From Luteibacter sp. OK325 (GTDB lineage: Bacteria; Pseudomonadota; Gammaproteobacteria; Xanthomonadales; Rhodanobacteraceae), in NCBI RefSeq assembly GCF_003050935.1, contig NZ_QAOX01000004.1:124001-188000 (forward strand): a stretch of DNA of 64,000 bases, given 5' to 3'. Shown here piece by piece: positions 51,431-60,247 of the stretch (position 1 is its first letter; every line of letters begins with the position of its first letter). The translations under genes and the position numbers were made by a program. The notes under the pieces were generated by a model. The model had not been told where the DNA came from. It made no database searches and saw only the letters and a program-made list of their open reading frames with translations.

Positions 51431-54400
51431 TCAGCCCCCAGCCAGCCAATCGGTTTCATAGGCGCTCCAGGCGGAACACCCCGTCGCGTTACACGCCTGC
51501 ACCCGATACTCGACCAGGCCACTGGCCAACGTCACCTGGCTATGCGAAGTGACATTCCCCCAGTTCGTAACGACGGGGAGATAAGGTGGATTCGTGTACT
51601 CGATGTTGTAGTAGGTCGCGTACGCCGAGGCATTCCACGTCAGGTGGATGTTCGGCCTCGCCGAGCCGGTCTGCGTCAGCGTGAAGCCGGTGGGCGTAGC
51701 CGGGATCAGCGCGACGCTGACCGTTGTCGTTCCGCTCCAGGGACCGCAGCCCCCGGCGTTGCAAGCCTGGACCATGTATGCATAGGTGCCATTGACACGG
51801 CCGCTCGTCGACCAACTACCCGCATTGGCGTATTGAACCCCGGTCCATCCCCCGCCGTTGACGCTTTCAGCCAGGTTGTAAGCGGTAGCGCCCGCGACTC
51901 CCGTCCAGCTGATTGTCCACGCACCGCTGCTGTTCCCCCCACCACCAGCGATCGACGGCGCGGATGCCGGCGGTACGGTGACAGCCACTGCACCACTGCC
52001 AATGAATGCACTGCACCCGTTCGCGTTGCAGGCCTGCAGCCGGTACACCGCGCTTGCCGTGACCCCCACGTTCACGCTCACCGATGTCGCGCCGGCATGA
52101 TAGACGGTGTTCCAGGGACCCCCGTTGAGGCTCTGCTCCAGTTCGTACACCGTGGCATAGGCCGTTGCAGGCCAGCTGACAGGAACAATTCCGGTGCTCG
52201 TCGATGGAACGCTGATGGACGAAGGAGCCGGCGGAATGTGGGCGATGACGACGTTGGCCGACGTGGTGGCCGCGCTGCACCCATTCCCACTGCACGCACT
52301 CACACTGTAGGAGTAGGCGCCATCGGCCGGATTGTTGACGGACATGGTCGTGCCGGCAATGTTGACCGGACTTCCACCGATGCCGTTGTACGTCTGTTTC
52401 ACGCTATAGACCGTCGCGCGGGCGCTTGCGGTCCAGCTGACCGATATCGTGGCCAGGTTGCCAGACGCGGTGGCTGTCACCGAGGCCGACGGCAAGGGAG
52501 CCGTGATCGATGCCGGCACGATCGCATTGCCGGAGCCAGGCAGGGTCTGGTCGTCACTGCCAATGCGCGCAAGGCCGACGCCAACCACGTAGATCGGCTG
52601 GTTCCCATAGGTGACTCGCGTCGCATCGGTCAGGGCAACCGTGAAGCGGTAGGCGGCACCGCTACTGTGGCACGCCGTTGCGACCGACGGTTCACTGGCC
52701 ACGTTAGCCGGGAAGGTTCCGATGAGGGTCCCCGTACCGGCCGGGCCACCCAGGTACACGCGAACCGAGAGCGAGTCGGCGAACCCATCCGAACAGGTCC
52801 ACCCGGCTAGCGTGGCCGTCTCGGAGGTGGCATTCGATACGCCGTCGACGTTGCCGATCACCTTCGAGGTGATCGTATCCGTCGACGCGACGAGCTTGCT
52901 ACCGAGGTAGAAATAGTCCTTGCCGTTACTGGTGGATGGATCGAATTCCCAGAGCAGCTGCCCTGCCCCGCTATACGCGTAGTAGGTGGGCGTTGCCCCC
53001 GATCCGGTCGGCGCCTTCTTTACACGACGGCCGGCGGCGTCGTACGCATAGGTATCCGTGCCCGCAATCGCCGTGAGCCGGTTGGCCAGATCGAATGTCA
53101 ACGCCGCGCCGTCCTTCGACGTTGTGTTGCCGCGCAGGTCGTAGATGAACTGGTGTAACGTCGTCCCCGCGTTGGTTATCGAGTCGAGTTGATTGAGGGC
53201 GTTGTAGTTGTAAGTATTCGTGCCGCCGCTGTTGGTGATACTGCGGATATTGTTGAGCGCATCGTAAGTGTAGGACTCGGTCCCCCACAGATTCCCGGCC
53301 GTCGCCTGCGTCAGGCGATTGATGTTGTCGTACGTCATGCTGCGCGACCGTTGGCCGCCGGCGACCTGGTCGGTAATTCCGGTGACGTTCGCATTCGGAT
53401 CGTACGAGAGTGCCTCGCTCAGAGACGGCGCAGACAACGTGCCGTACCTGAATTGCCCGAGCAGATTACGGGCATTCTGCTGCGCGACATACGGCGTACC
53501 GTTGCCCAGGTTGAACGATGCCAGGCTGCCGTCCGGGGCGTAGCTGGCCGCGGAGGCGAAGGCTCCCACCTGCGTGGGACGACCGAGGGCATCCGGCGCG
53601 TAAGCGGCGCACTGGTTGTCCGGATACGTCATGCTCGCCGGAGCCTGGTTGGTGTCGTAGCCATACCCGATCGACCACACGTAGCCCTCGACCTGGAGCT
53701 GTTCCTGCGTCAGGAGCCCCAGCTCGTTGCGGCCATAGGTCCACGACGTGATCCCCGACGTTGCCGCAGCGGGGTTACCCAATGGGTCATACGTGTAGGT
53801 GACCGTGTCGGTGTTCGAGCCCACCGGGTATTGAATCGACAGAACACGGTTCATCGTGTCGTAAGTGCGCGTCGTTCCAGCGGCGGCAACGACCTGATCC
53901 TGCCCGCAGCCCGTCAGGTCCGGGGAAGCGCCGGCCACTTGCCACACGATATTGTTCGCATCGTCGTAAGCGAACACTTCGCTGCCGCTCTCCGGCTCAG
54001 TGGTCCGGCAGAGCCGATGGTAGCCGTCGTACACCATGCTTTTGCTGACGGCGTTGCCGCCACCGGACTGCACGATCGAGGTCGGGCTTCCATAGACGTC
54101 ACGCGCGATCTGCTGCGTGATGCCTTCCGGCGCCGTGACCAAAACCGGCTTGTCGTACGACGGCGTGTCGAACGCCTGGTAAGCCGTCATGGTGGCAATA
54201 CCCTTGGCATCCGTGACCTGCCTGGTCGCGTTTGCGAGGTAGGCGGTCGACGTGGTCAGGTTGCCGTTTTCGGAGGCCTGTACGGCCTGGTACACCCGCC
54301 CGAGCGCGTCGTAGTAAGTCGTCACACCCGTCCAGCCCGTGCCGTTTCCGTTTACGAAGTCCGGATTCGCGCCGAGCGGATAGGAAACGAAGGTCTTCGC

Positions 54401-56890
54401 ACTACGCCAGTCGAAGTCGGTCCGCGCCGAGGTTTCAAGGCCAAGGTCGCCCGCGCGGTAGTTACTTGCGAGGATCGGCCTGAGCATGGCGTCAAAGTAG
54501 GTGACCGACACCTTGCTACCCAGGGTCACCGTCCGCCGCCAGTGCGCGCCACCGATGCCCCGCTCGTCGCCGACGTACTCATAGGCGATCGTCTGCGCGT
54601 TCCAGGCGCCCTGGTCGCCCGTGCACGTCAACGCGTGTCCTGCCGGATAGGCAATCGACGCCAGCCGACCCACGGCGTCGTAGGTGTAGCTCGTGGTGTG
54701 CTGCGCCTGGTCCGTCAGCGACGCGACCTGGCCAAGATCGTCGACGGATATCGACTCCGATGTTCCGTCCGGGTATCCAATAGCCTGCGGGATGCCGCGC
54801 TTGTAGTTACCGAGGGTCGTTGTGTTGCCTTTGTTGTCCGCGAAGCTGGCCAGCTGGCCCTGACCATCGAACGCGTAGGTCATCAACGTCTCGCCAAAGA
54901 CCTTGCGGGTCTGCAACGTCACGTTGGCCGGGTTATAGACGTTTTCGCTTTCCGCCACGCCCGTGGCCGTGTTTACGACGGTCGTGGGAAGGCCAAGCGT
55001 CCAGTGCGGAAGATCGTTGAGATAATCCGTCCGCTCCTGGAGGGTGCTGGCAGCCTGGAAGGAGTTGTAGCGGGTGACAACCAGCGGCATGGCATAGGCG
55101 TCGAACAGATCCACGTTCCAGCGATACGTGTCTCCTTCCTCGACGATGTCCTTGCGGACCACGGGGATCCATTCGTCCAGCTGCGCGGAGTTGACCGGGA
55201 GTTCCCGCGACAGGCCCAGGGATGCCGGCCATGGACCACCGGTTGCCGATGCATAGGTCAGGATTTCCGATCGTAGCGGCGTGCCGCCCACCGCCCCGGC
55301 GTACGCGTCTGTCCTCTGCAGCAGGGTCTCCGTGGCGTCGAACTGATTGCTGAAGGTGTACCGGGTCGTATTGCCCGCGGGGTCCAGCACGTCCGTGTAA
55401 GTCGTGGTGACGCATCCGCCGCCGCACTGGTACTTCCATGACGGACTACTGGGGGAGTAGGTATAGCTCCACGTCGCCGGGGTCACCTTGGTACCCGAGA
55501 ACGATTTCGAAGTAATCGAGGTCGTCGCGTACACGGTAGGAAGGCGACCCACCAGGACGGGGTTGTTGCATGGCTCGTCGACGTTCGATCGAGACCGGAT
55601 CATGGTCTGTGCGCCGAACGTACCGAGCAGCCCGGACGGGTGCGTGATCGTCCCGGAGCCTGACTGGGCGTAGTCGGGGAATGCGGTGAAGAAGCAGGTT
55701 CCCTTATCACCGAACTCGAGGAGCGAATCGGAATTGGTTGCCGGCAGGCCGCCGAGGTTGAAGCTCCACGACGACCCATCGGGAAGCTGCACCGAGGTCA
55801 GCCTTGGAATCGTCGGATCGCTGGAGTAGTTGTAGTTCCAGGTTCGGGGCGCCGCGCTGCCCGGCTGGAGCACGATGGACGTGATGCGGAACGAGGTATA
55901 GCTGGTGGACGGCGATTTCACCGGACCAGGGTCTGCCGTGGGTACCTGCCACTGGGCCCAGTTGATTGTCACCTGGCGGCCATCGGAGGCCTGGATCGAC
56001 GTGAGGTTGCCGTTGCCGTCGTAGCCGTAGTTGACGGTATTGCCGAAGCGATCGACCACCTTGGAGACCATGAACATCAGCGTGCGACGCTTCAGCGCCG
56101 CGCTGCCCGGATTCACGACCGCATCGGCACTGCGATAGGTCACCCAGTCCAGCCAGTACTTCGTACCGTCGGGGGATACCGCGAGATAGCCCTCGCCGGG
56201 AACGCCGTTTGCCGTCTGCGCAAGACAGCCCACCGCCCACTTCTCTTTCGTGATGATGGGGAAATTGATCGCGGCGCCATTGGCGTCCGTCATCTGGGGA
56301 GAGGTAGTGAATCCGCCGCGGCTCAGTAACGTCTGTGCGCCCGCGCCTGGCATGATGAGTTGGTAGCCATGCCACCACGAATCCGCGCCATAGGTGGCGA
56401 CTGTACCCGGCGATGAGACGAACATCGATGGCGCGGCATCGAAACTGGAGCAGCGCGTCGTGCCCTGATAATCGTCGAGAAGAAACCACTGCCAGGTAAG
56501 CACGCCCGCGACCGTGTTCTGCTCGGGCGCGGAGAGTGTTTCGATATGGGGAAGATCGAGCGACCAGTCGACAAACGCGTTCGCGTGGAATGGATGGAAG
56601 GCGACCGAGGGATTGATTCCGGGAATCGAGAAGGTTCGCGAAAGCGTAATCGCCGGCCCGATGCCGTTTGCGCTGACGTCCGTCTCGTTGAAGGACAGCG
56701 ACCCGTCGTAAAGACCTATCCGTTCGCCAAAGGGATTTTCCCCCAGGGGCGATATGTCATCAGTGACATGGATGCGCTTCTTGTATTCCTGCTCTGGCGT
56801 GACCGCCGATTGAGCGGAGACCTTCAACCCTGAAAATGCCATCGCGCAGGCAAAGAACGCCGACGCCCAGACCCGAGCAGACTTGCGCAT
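51431..56890 (-). CDS. Large secreted RHS/YD-repeat protein with four C-terminal FN3-like repeats
   Basis: This 1819-aa protein has a signal peptide (to about residue 26, KVSA). The N-terminal part includes a SpvB/TcdB-like opening (GERIGLYDGSLSFNETDVSANGIGPAITLSRTF). Many YD/RHS repeats (YTYDAVGRLASI, VYDGYHRLCRT, YTYDALNNIRSI, IYDLRGNTTSKDG) span about 320-1400. Four repeats of 85-95 residues, each ending near VQACNAxGC or similar, follow in 1480-1815 and look like fibronectin-III modules. It lacks the usual DPxGxxxG core and toxin tip, which are supplied by the separate downstream gene. It is probably surface-exposed or released, and its role is unknown. Confidence 0.88.
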   Translation of the reverse strand: MRKSARVWASAFFACAMAFSGLKVSAQSAVTPEQEYKKRIHVTDDISPLGENPFGERIGLYDGSLSFNETDVSANGIGPAITLSRTFSIPGINPSVAFHPFHANAFVDWSLDLPHIETLSAPEQNTVAGVLTWQWFLLDDYQGTTRCSSFDAAPSMFVSSPGTVATYGADSWWHGYQLIMPGAGAQTLLSRGGFTTSPQMTDANGAAINFPIITKEKWAVGCLAQTANGVPGEGYLAVSPDGTKYWLDWVTYRSADAVVNPGSAALKRRTLMFMVSKVVDRFGNTVNYGYDGNGNLTSIQASDGRQVTINWAQWQVPTADPGPVKSPSTSYTSFRITSIVLQPGSAAPRTWNYNYSSDPTIPRLTSVQLPDGSSWSFNLGGLPATNSDSLLEFGDKGTCFFTAFPDYAQSGSGTITHPSGLLGTFGAQTMIRSRSNVDEPCNNPVLVGRLPTVYATTSITSKSFSGTKVTPATWSYTYSPSSPSWKYQCGGGCVTTTYTDVLDPAGNTTRYTFSNQFDATETLLQRTDAYAGAVGGTPLRSEILTYASATGGPWPASLGLSRELPVNSAQLDEWIPVVRKDIVEEGDTYRWNVDLFDAYAMPLVVTRYNSFQAASTLQERTDYLNDLPHWTLGLPTTVVNTATGVAESENVYNPANVTLQTRKVFGETLMTYAFDGQGQLASFADNKGNTTTLGNYKRGIPQAIGYPDGTSESISVDDLGQVASLTDQAQHTTSYTYDAVGRLASIAYPAGHALTCTGDQGAWNAQTIAYEYVGDERGIGGAHWRRTVTLGSKVSVTYFDAMLRPILASNYRAGDLGLETSARTDFDWRSAKTFVSYPLGANPDFVNGNGTGWTGVTTYYDALGRVYQAVQASENGNLTTSTAYLANATRQVTDAKGIATMTAYQAFDTPSYDKPVLVTAPEGITQQIARDVYGSPTSIVQSGGGNAVSKSMVYDGYHRLCRTTEPESGSEVFAYDDANNIVWQVAGASPDLTGCGQDQVVAAAGTTRTYDTMNRVLSIQYPVGSNTDTVTYTYDPLGNPAAATSGITSWTYGRNELGLLTQEQLQVEGYVWSIGYGYDTNQAPASMTYPDNQCAAYAPDALGRPTQVGAFASAASYAPDGSLASFNLGNGTPYVAQQNARNLLGQFRYGTLSAPSLSEALSYDPNANVTGITDQVAGGQRSRSMTYDNINRLTQATAGNLWGTESYTYDALNNIRSITNSGGTNTYNYNALNQLDSITNAGTTLHQFIYDLRGNTTSKDGAALTFDLANRLTAIAGTDTYAYDAAGRRVKKAPTGSGATPTYYAYSGAGQLLWEFDPSTSNGKDYFYLGSKLVASTDTITSKVIGNVDGVSNATSETATLAGWTCSDGFADSLSVRVYLGGPAGTGTLIGTFPANVASEPSVATACHSSGAAYRFTVALTDATRVTYGNQPIYVVGVGLARIGSDDQTLPGSGNAIVPASITAPLPSASVTATASGNLATISVSWTASARATVYSVKQTYNGIGGSPVNIAGTTMSVNNPADGAYSYSVSACSGNGCSAATTSANVVIAHIPPAPSSISVPSTSTGIVPVSWPATAYATVYELEQSLNGGPWNTVYHAGATSVSVNVGVTASAVYRLQACNANGCSAFIGSGAVAVTVPPASAPSIAGGGGNSSGAWTISWTGVAGATAYNLAESVNGGGWTGVQYANAGSWSTSGRVNGTYAYMVQACNAGGCGPWSGTTTVSVALIPATPTGFTLTQTGSARPNIHLTWNASAYATYYNIEYTNPPYLPVVTNWGNVTSHSQVTLASGLVEYRVQACNATGCSAWSAYETDWLAGG

Positions 56891-57126
56891 GCTTCATTCC
56901 CCTGTCCCCTCTCCCTGAGGGCGGCTGAACGTACGTCGGACTCTTCCAGCTGGTCAACGGGAATTTTTCCGAGGTAAGTTCTTGCGGTTCACGACCCCAA
57001 CGCGCGGGCTAAAAGACAGGAATGTCCAGGTGTTGCGCCGCGGATCGCAAAAACTTGCCGATCCACAAATAATCGTACCCGGCATAAGCGAGTGCAGCCG
57101 GTCTCCAGTCCGAAGCCAGACTGCTT

Positions 57127-58293
57127 TTACGTGGCCTTGGTCCCAGGCGCCGTCATAAGCAAAGCTTCGTGCTGGTTCAGCGTCGGCGCGGCGAAGGGTT
57201 CCGGCGCGGGTGTACGGCCAAAGTGAATCGGATGATTCACCCCGCGGTACTGACCGACCACCGGGTGATCGAACGTGGCGACGAGGCCTTCGGCGACGAC
57301 CTGTGGGTGGTCGAACATGTCTTCGATGCGGCGGGCGGCGGCGCTGGGCACGGCGTCGCCAAAGTGAGCTTCCCACTCTAGAGCCGTGCGCGAGGCGAGT
57401 GCGGCATGCAGCTTAGGCACGATTTCCTCATGGTGCTCGGCGCGCTTGCGCACGGTGTCGAAGCGCGGATCGTTGTAGAGCGCGTGGAGATCCGTGCGCT
57501 CGCACAGGGCCTTCCAGAAATGGGGCGTATTGGCCGAGATGTAGATGTAGCCATCGCGCGTCGGATGAATACCGGTGACGCCACCCGAACGCATGTCGCG
57601 GCCGATATCCAGCGACTCACCTTCAGCCCAGATCATCCGCGCCGACTGCATCGTCAACGCACTGCGCAACAGGGACACGCCTACGTACTGGCCCATGCCG
57701 CTGCGTTCGCGCTCGTACAGCGCCGAGGAGACACCGGCGGCAAGCAACGCGGCGGCGTAGTAATCGACCACCGAACCGAAGATCACTTCCGGAGGGCCAC
57801 CGCGCTTACCCTGCAGGGTCGACATGCCGGTCATGGTCTGAAGTACCTGGTCGTAACCGGCCTTGTCCTTCATCGGGCCCTGGTCGCCATAGCCGGTGAC
57901 GGCGCAGTAGATCAGGCGCGGATTGATCAGGGCGAGGCGGTCGTGGTCGATGCCGAGCCGAGCCGGCACGCTGGGACGAAAGTTGTGCACCAACACGTCG
58001 GCCTCGCGCACCAGACGCAACAGCGCCGCATGATCCGACGGATTTTTCAGGTCCAGCACGATGCCGCGCTTGCTGCGGTTCACGCCGAGGAAGGCGCGAC
58101 TCTCCGTGACCAGCGTTGACGGGTATTGGCGCAGGTTGTCGCCGCCAGGCGGCTCGATCTTGATGACGTCCGCACCCTGGTCGGCCAGCAAGGTGCAACC
58201 GTAAGGTCCGGCGATGTACGCGCTGAGGTCCAGCACCCGCACGCCGGCGAGGGGGCCCGAGGGGGCGCGGGGGGGCGGTGTCGGTGTTTCCAT
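57127..58293 (-). CDS. CaiB/BaiF-family CoA-transferase
   Basis: This protein of 388 aa (from the ATG at 58293, which has GAGG five bases upstream; a GTG start at 58353 would add 20 residues) is a family-III CoA-transferase (formyl-CoA/carnitine type). It has GVRVLDLSAYIAGPYGCTLLADQGADVIKIEPPGGD, NRSKRGIVLDLKN, and the catalytic Asp in GSVVDYYAA. It moves CoA between carboxylic acids; the substrate cannot be inferred. It is monocistronic and 118 bp from the GH127 gene, so a functional link to the arabinoside locus is not clear. Confidence 0.92.
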   Translation of the reverse strand: METPTPPPRAPSGPLAGVRVLDLSAYIAGPYGCTLLADQGADVIKIEPPGGDNLRQYPSTLVTESRAFLGVNRSKRGIVLDLKNPSDHAALLRLVREADVLVHNFRPSVPARLGIDHDRLALINPRLIYCAVTGYGDQGPMKDKAGYDQVLQTMTGMSTLQGKRGGPPEVIFGSVVDYYAAALLAAGVSSALYERERSGMGQYVGVSLLRSALTMQSARMIWAEGESLDIGRDMRSGGVTGIHPTRDGYIYISANTPHFWKALCERTDLHALYNDPRFDTVRKRAEHHEEIVPKLHAALASRTALEWEAHFGDAVPSAAARRIEDMFDHPQVVAEGLVATFDHPVVGQYRGVNHPIHFGRTPAPEPFAAPTLNQHEALLMTAPGTKAT

Positions 58294-58411
58294 GCGTGCC
58301 TCGTTATCCACAGCTGCCAGGTCCCGTTTGCGTCCATTCACTTTGCCGGACACGAGGTGCGGGAAACACCCCGGCGCGATATGTTCTGGCAGCAGAAAAA
58401 CTTGTTTGAAT

Positions 58412-60247
58412 CTACAAGGACTGTTCCGGCGCCAAGGGCAGCCAGGTAAGGCGCCAGGCGCCGTCGCGCCGCCCGCCCGTCGAAAAATATGGCGTAAAGC
58501 GCAGCGGCGCCCGGCAACCCGGATCCAGACGCATTACCGGTGGCTCCCCTTCCTCACGCGGAAGAAGCGTAAGCCAGCTCGCCTGCGGCTCCTCCGGTAG
58601 TTTTACGGTCTCACTCGTCTTGAAGCCGTCGATGAGTTCGGTGGCGAATACGAGTGGCCCACAGGTAAGGCCGATGTAGTCGAGGTGCAGTACTTCCTGG
58701 TGGATCGCACTACCGTCCGGCGCGCGCGATTCCTGGATGTTGCGGTTGCTGGCCCGATGCAGGATCGGTTGGGCCGGGAAGCGGGCGACGAGCACATCGC
58801 CCTCATGCCATTCACGCTTGACCGCCGCATACTGCCCGGGTAGCGCCGTCACGCCCGTATCCTCGCCATTGACCATAAGGGTCGCACCCTCGGCCCAGCT
58901 CGGCACGCGCACCCGCAGAGCGAAGCGCGCCGACCGTTCGACGGAAACGGTGATACGTATGTCATCCGGATAAGGCCATGCAGTGGCCTGGCGCAACAGC
59001 ACGCGTCCTGGCCCTTCGAGCGAGGCCGACGAACTGCCAGGGCCATAGATGTTGATCTCCAGCGTTCGCGCGTCACGGGCGATTGCCGCAATATCCGGCA
59101 GCTCCTCGACCGCCATCGCACCGCTCGACTTGCAACAGCGCCAGTACGTCGTGTGCACGCGGCGGCCGTTGGGAAAGACGTAGTAGCACCAGTCTTCGCC
59201 ATCCGGCGCTTGCGCAGCGAGCAGGTCGTTGTATGCGGAACGCTCGATTTCTTCGGCGTAACACGCTTCGCCGGTGATCAGGAGCAACTCGCGATTGAGC
59301 TGGATCCACGCCAGCGTGGAGCAGGTTTCCACGTAACCTTCCGGACTGAACGCACCCGGCGCATTGAACACCTCGCGCGAACGATGCGCGACACCGCCCC
59401 AGGGGCCTCCACCCAGCGTCAGATGGTGGTCGCGAATGCTGCGCCATGCATGTTCGACCGCACGTAGAAGATCCAGCTCACCGGTGACACGGTGCAACTT
59501 GGCCATGCCGACCAGGTTCCACGCCAGCTGGTACGCCTTGCCCGTCGCGATGAAGGCAACATCGGTTCCGGCCAGGCACTGGTCGAGCAGGGCCAGTGGC
59601 GGGTGCGCATTGGCCTGGCGGAGGACAAGCCGGGCGAGGTCGAGATAGCGCGGATCGCCTGTGGCCAGATGCAGGTCCACCGCAGGGTCGAGCAACACTG
59701 TTGCCGACATGCCGAAGTGATTGCCCAGGTCGGTGATGTCGATGCCGCCTGCGGTAAGCGTGTGCAGGCAGAGATCGCCAATGCGGCGTACGGCGTCGAG
59801 ATAGCTCTCGCCGCCGAAGTGACGATGCACTTCCAGCAGGCCAAGCATCAGGTAGGCGTGTGTCCAGATGTCCCAGGTGCGCGCGCTGGGCTCGCCGTTC
59901 CAGCTGACCGGCTTCGGCGGGCGCTGGACCATGAAACGGCGCTCCGGGGCATACGTGCCCAGGTAGCCATCGGCTTCCTGCACGGAAACCAGGTAGTCGG
60001 CCACGCGCAGCACACGACGACGGAGCGACTCGTCGTCGCTTCGGGCGGCAGCCCGCGATGCAGCCACCAGCCACTTACCGGCGTGCTCACCGTACCAATC
60101 GCCCTCCTCGTTCAGTGCCCGGCGCTCGGGTGCGAAAAGGGCTATGGCCGGGCTGTGCTCGTCGACGATGAAATGCGACAGGCGTCCCCGCAGGTTCGCC
60201 GCGAGTGCGTCGCCAAGCAGGCCTTCGAATTGCGTGGCCGCCTTCAT
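58412..60247 (-). CDS. GH127 beta-L-arabinofuranosidase
   Basis: This 611-aa protein has an (alpha/alpha)6 barrel (about 1-420) with the GH127 zinc cysteine-glutamate cluster: E307 and C309 in VETCST, and C371 and C372 in WRCCKSS. These are equivalent to E338, C340, C417 and C418 of HypBA1, with a Cys nucleophile. Two beta-domains follow (about 430-611). There is no signal peptide, so it acts in the cytoplasm on imported beta-arabinofuranosides such as those of plant hydroxyproline-rich glycoproteins. The ATG at 60247 overlaps the SUMF1-fusion stop by 4 nt. It closes the TonB receptor-hydrolase-fusion-GH127 operon. Confidence 0.92.
   Translation of the reverse strand: MKAATQFEGLLGDALAANLRGRLSHFIVDEHSPAIALFAPERRALNEEGDWYGEHAGKWLVAASRAAARSDDESLRRRVLRVADYLVSVQEADGYLGTYAPERRFMVQRPPKPVSWNGEPSARTWDIWTHAYLMLGLLEVHRHFGGESYLDAVRRIGDLCLHTLTAGGIDITDLGNHFGMSATVLLDPAVDLHLATGDPRYLDLARLVLRQANAHPPLALLDQCLAGTDVAFIATGKAYQLAWNLVGMAKLHRVTGELDLLRAVEHAWRSIRDHHLTLGGGPWGGVAHRSREVFNAPGAFSPEGYVETCSTLAWIQLNRELLLITGEACYAEEIERSAYNDLLAAQAPDGEDWCYYVFPNGRRVHTTYWRCCKSSGAMAVEELPDIAAIARDARTLEINIYGPGSSSASLEGPGRVLLRQATAWPYPDDIRITVSVERSARFALRVRVPSWAEGATLMVNGEDTGVTALPGQYAAVKREWHEGDVLVARFPAQPILHRASNRNIQESRAPDGSAIHQEVLHLDYIGLTCGPLVFATELIDGFKTSETVKLPEEPQASWLTLLPREEGEPPVMRLDPGCRAPLRFTPYFSTGGRRDGAWRLTWLPLAPEQSL

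Noticed and set aside
53189-55276. 695-codon plus-strand open frame opposite the RHS gene
   Set aside because: The minus-strand YD repeats are unmistakable, and the plus-strand translation has no recognisable domain.
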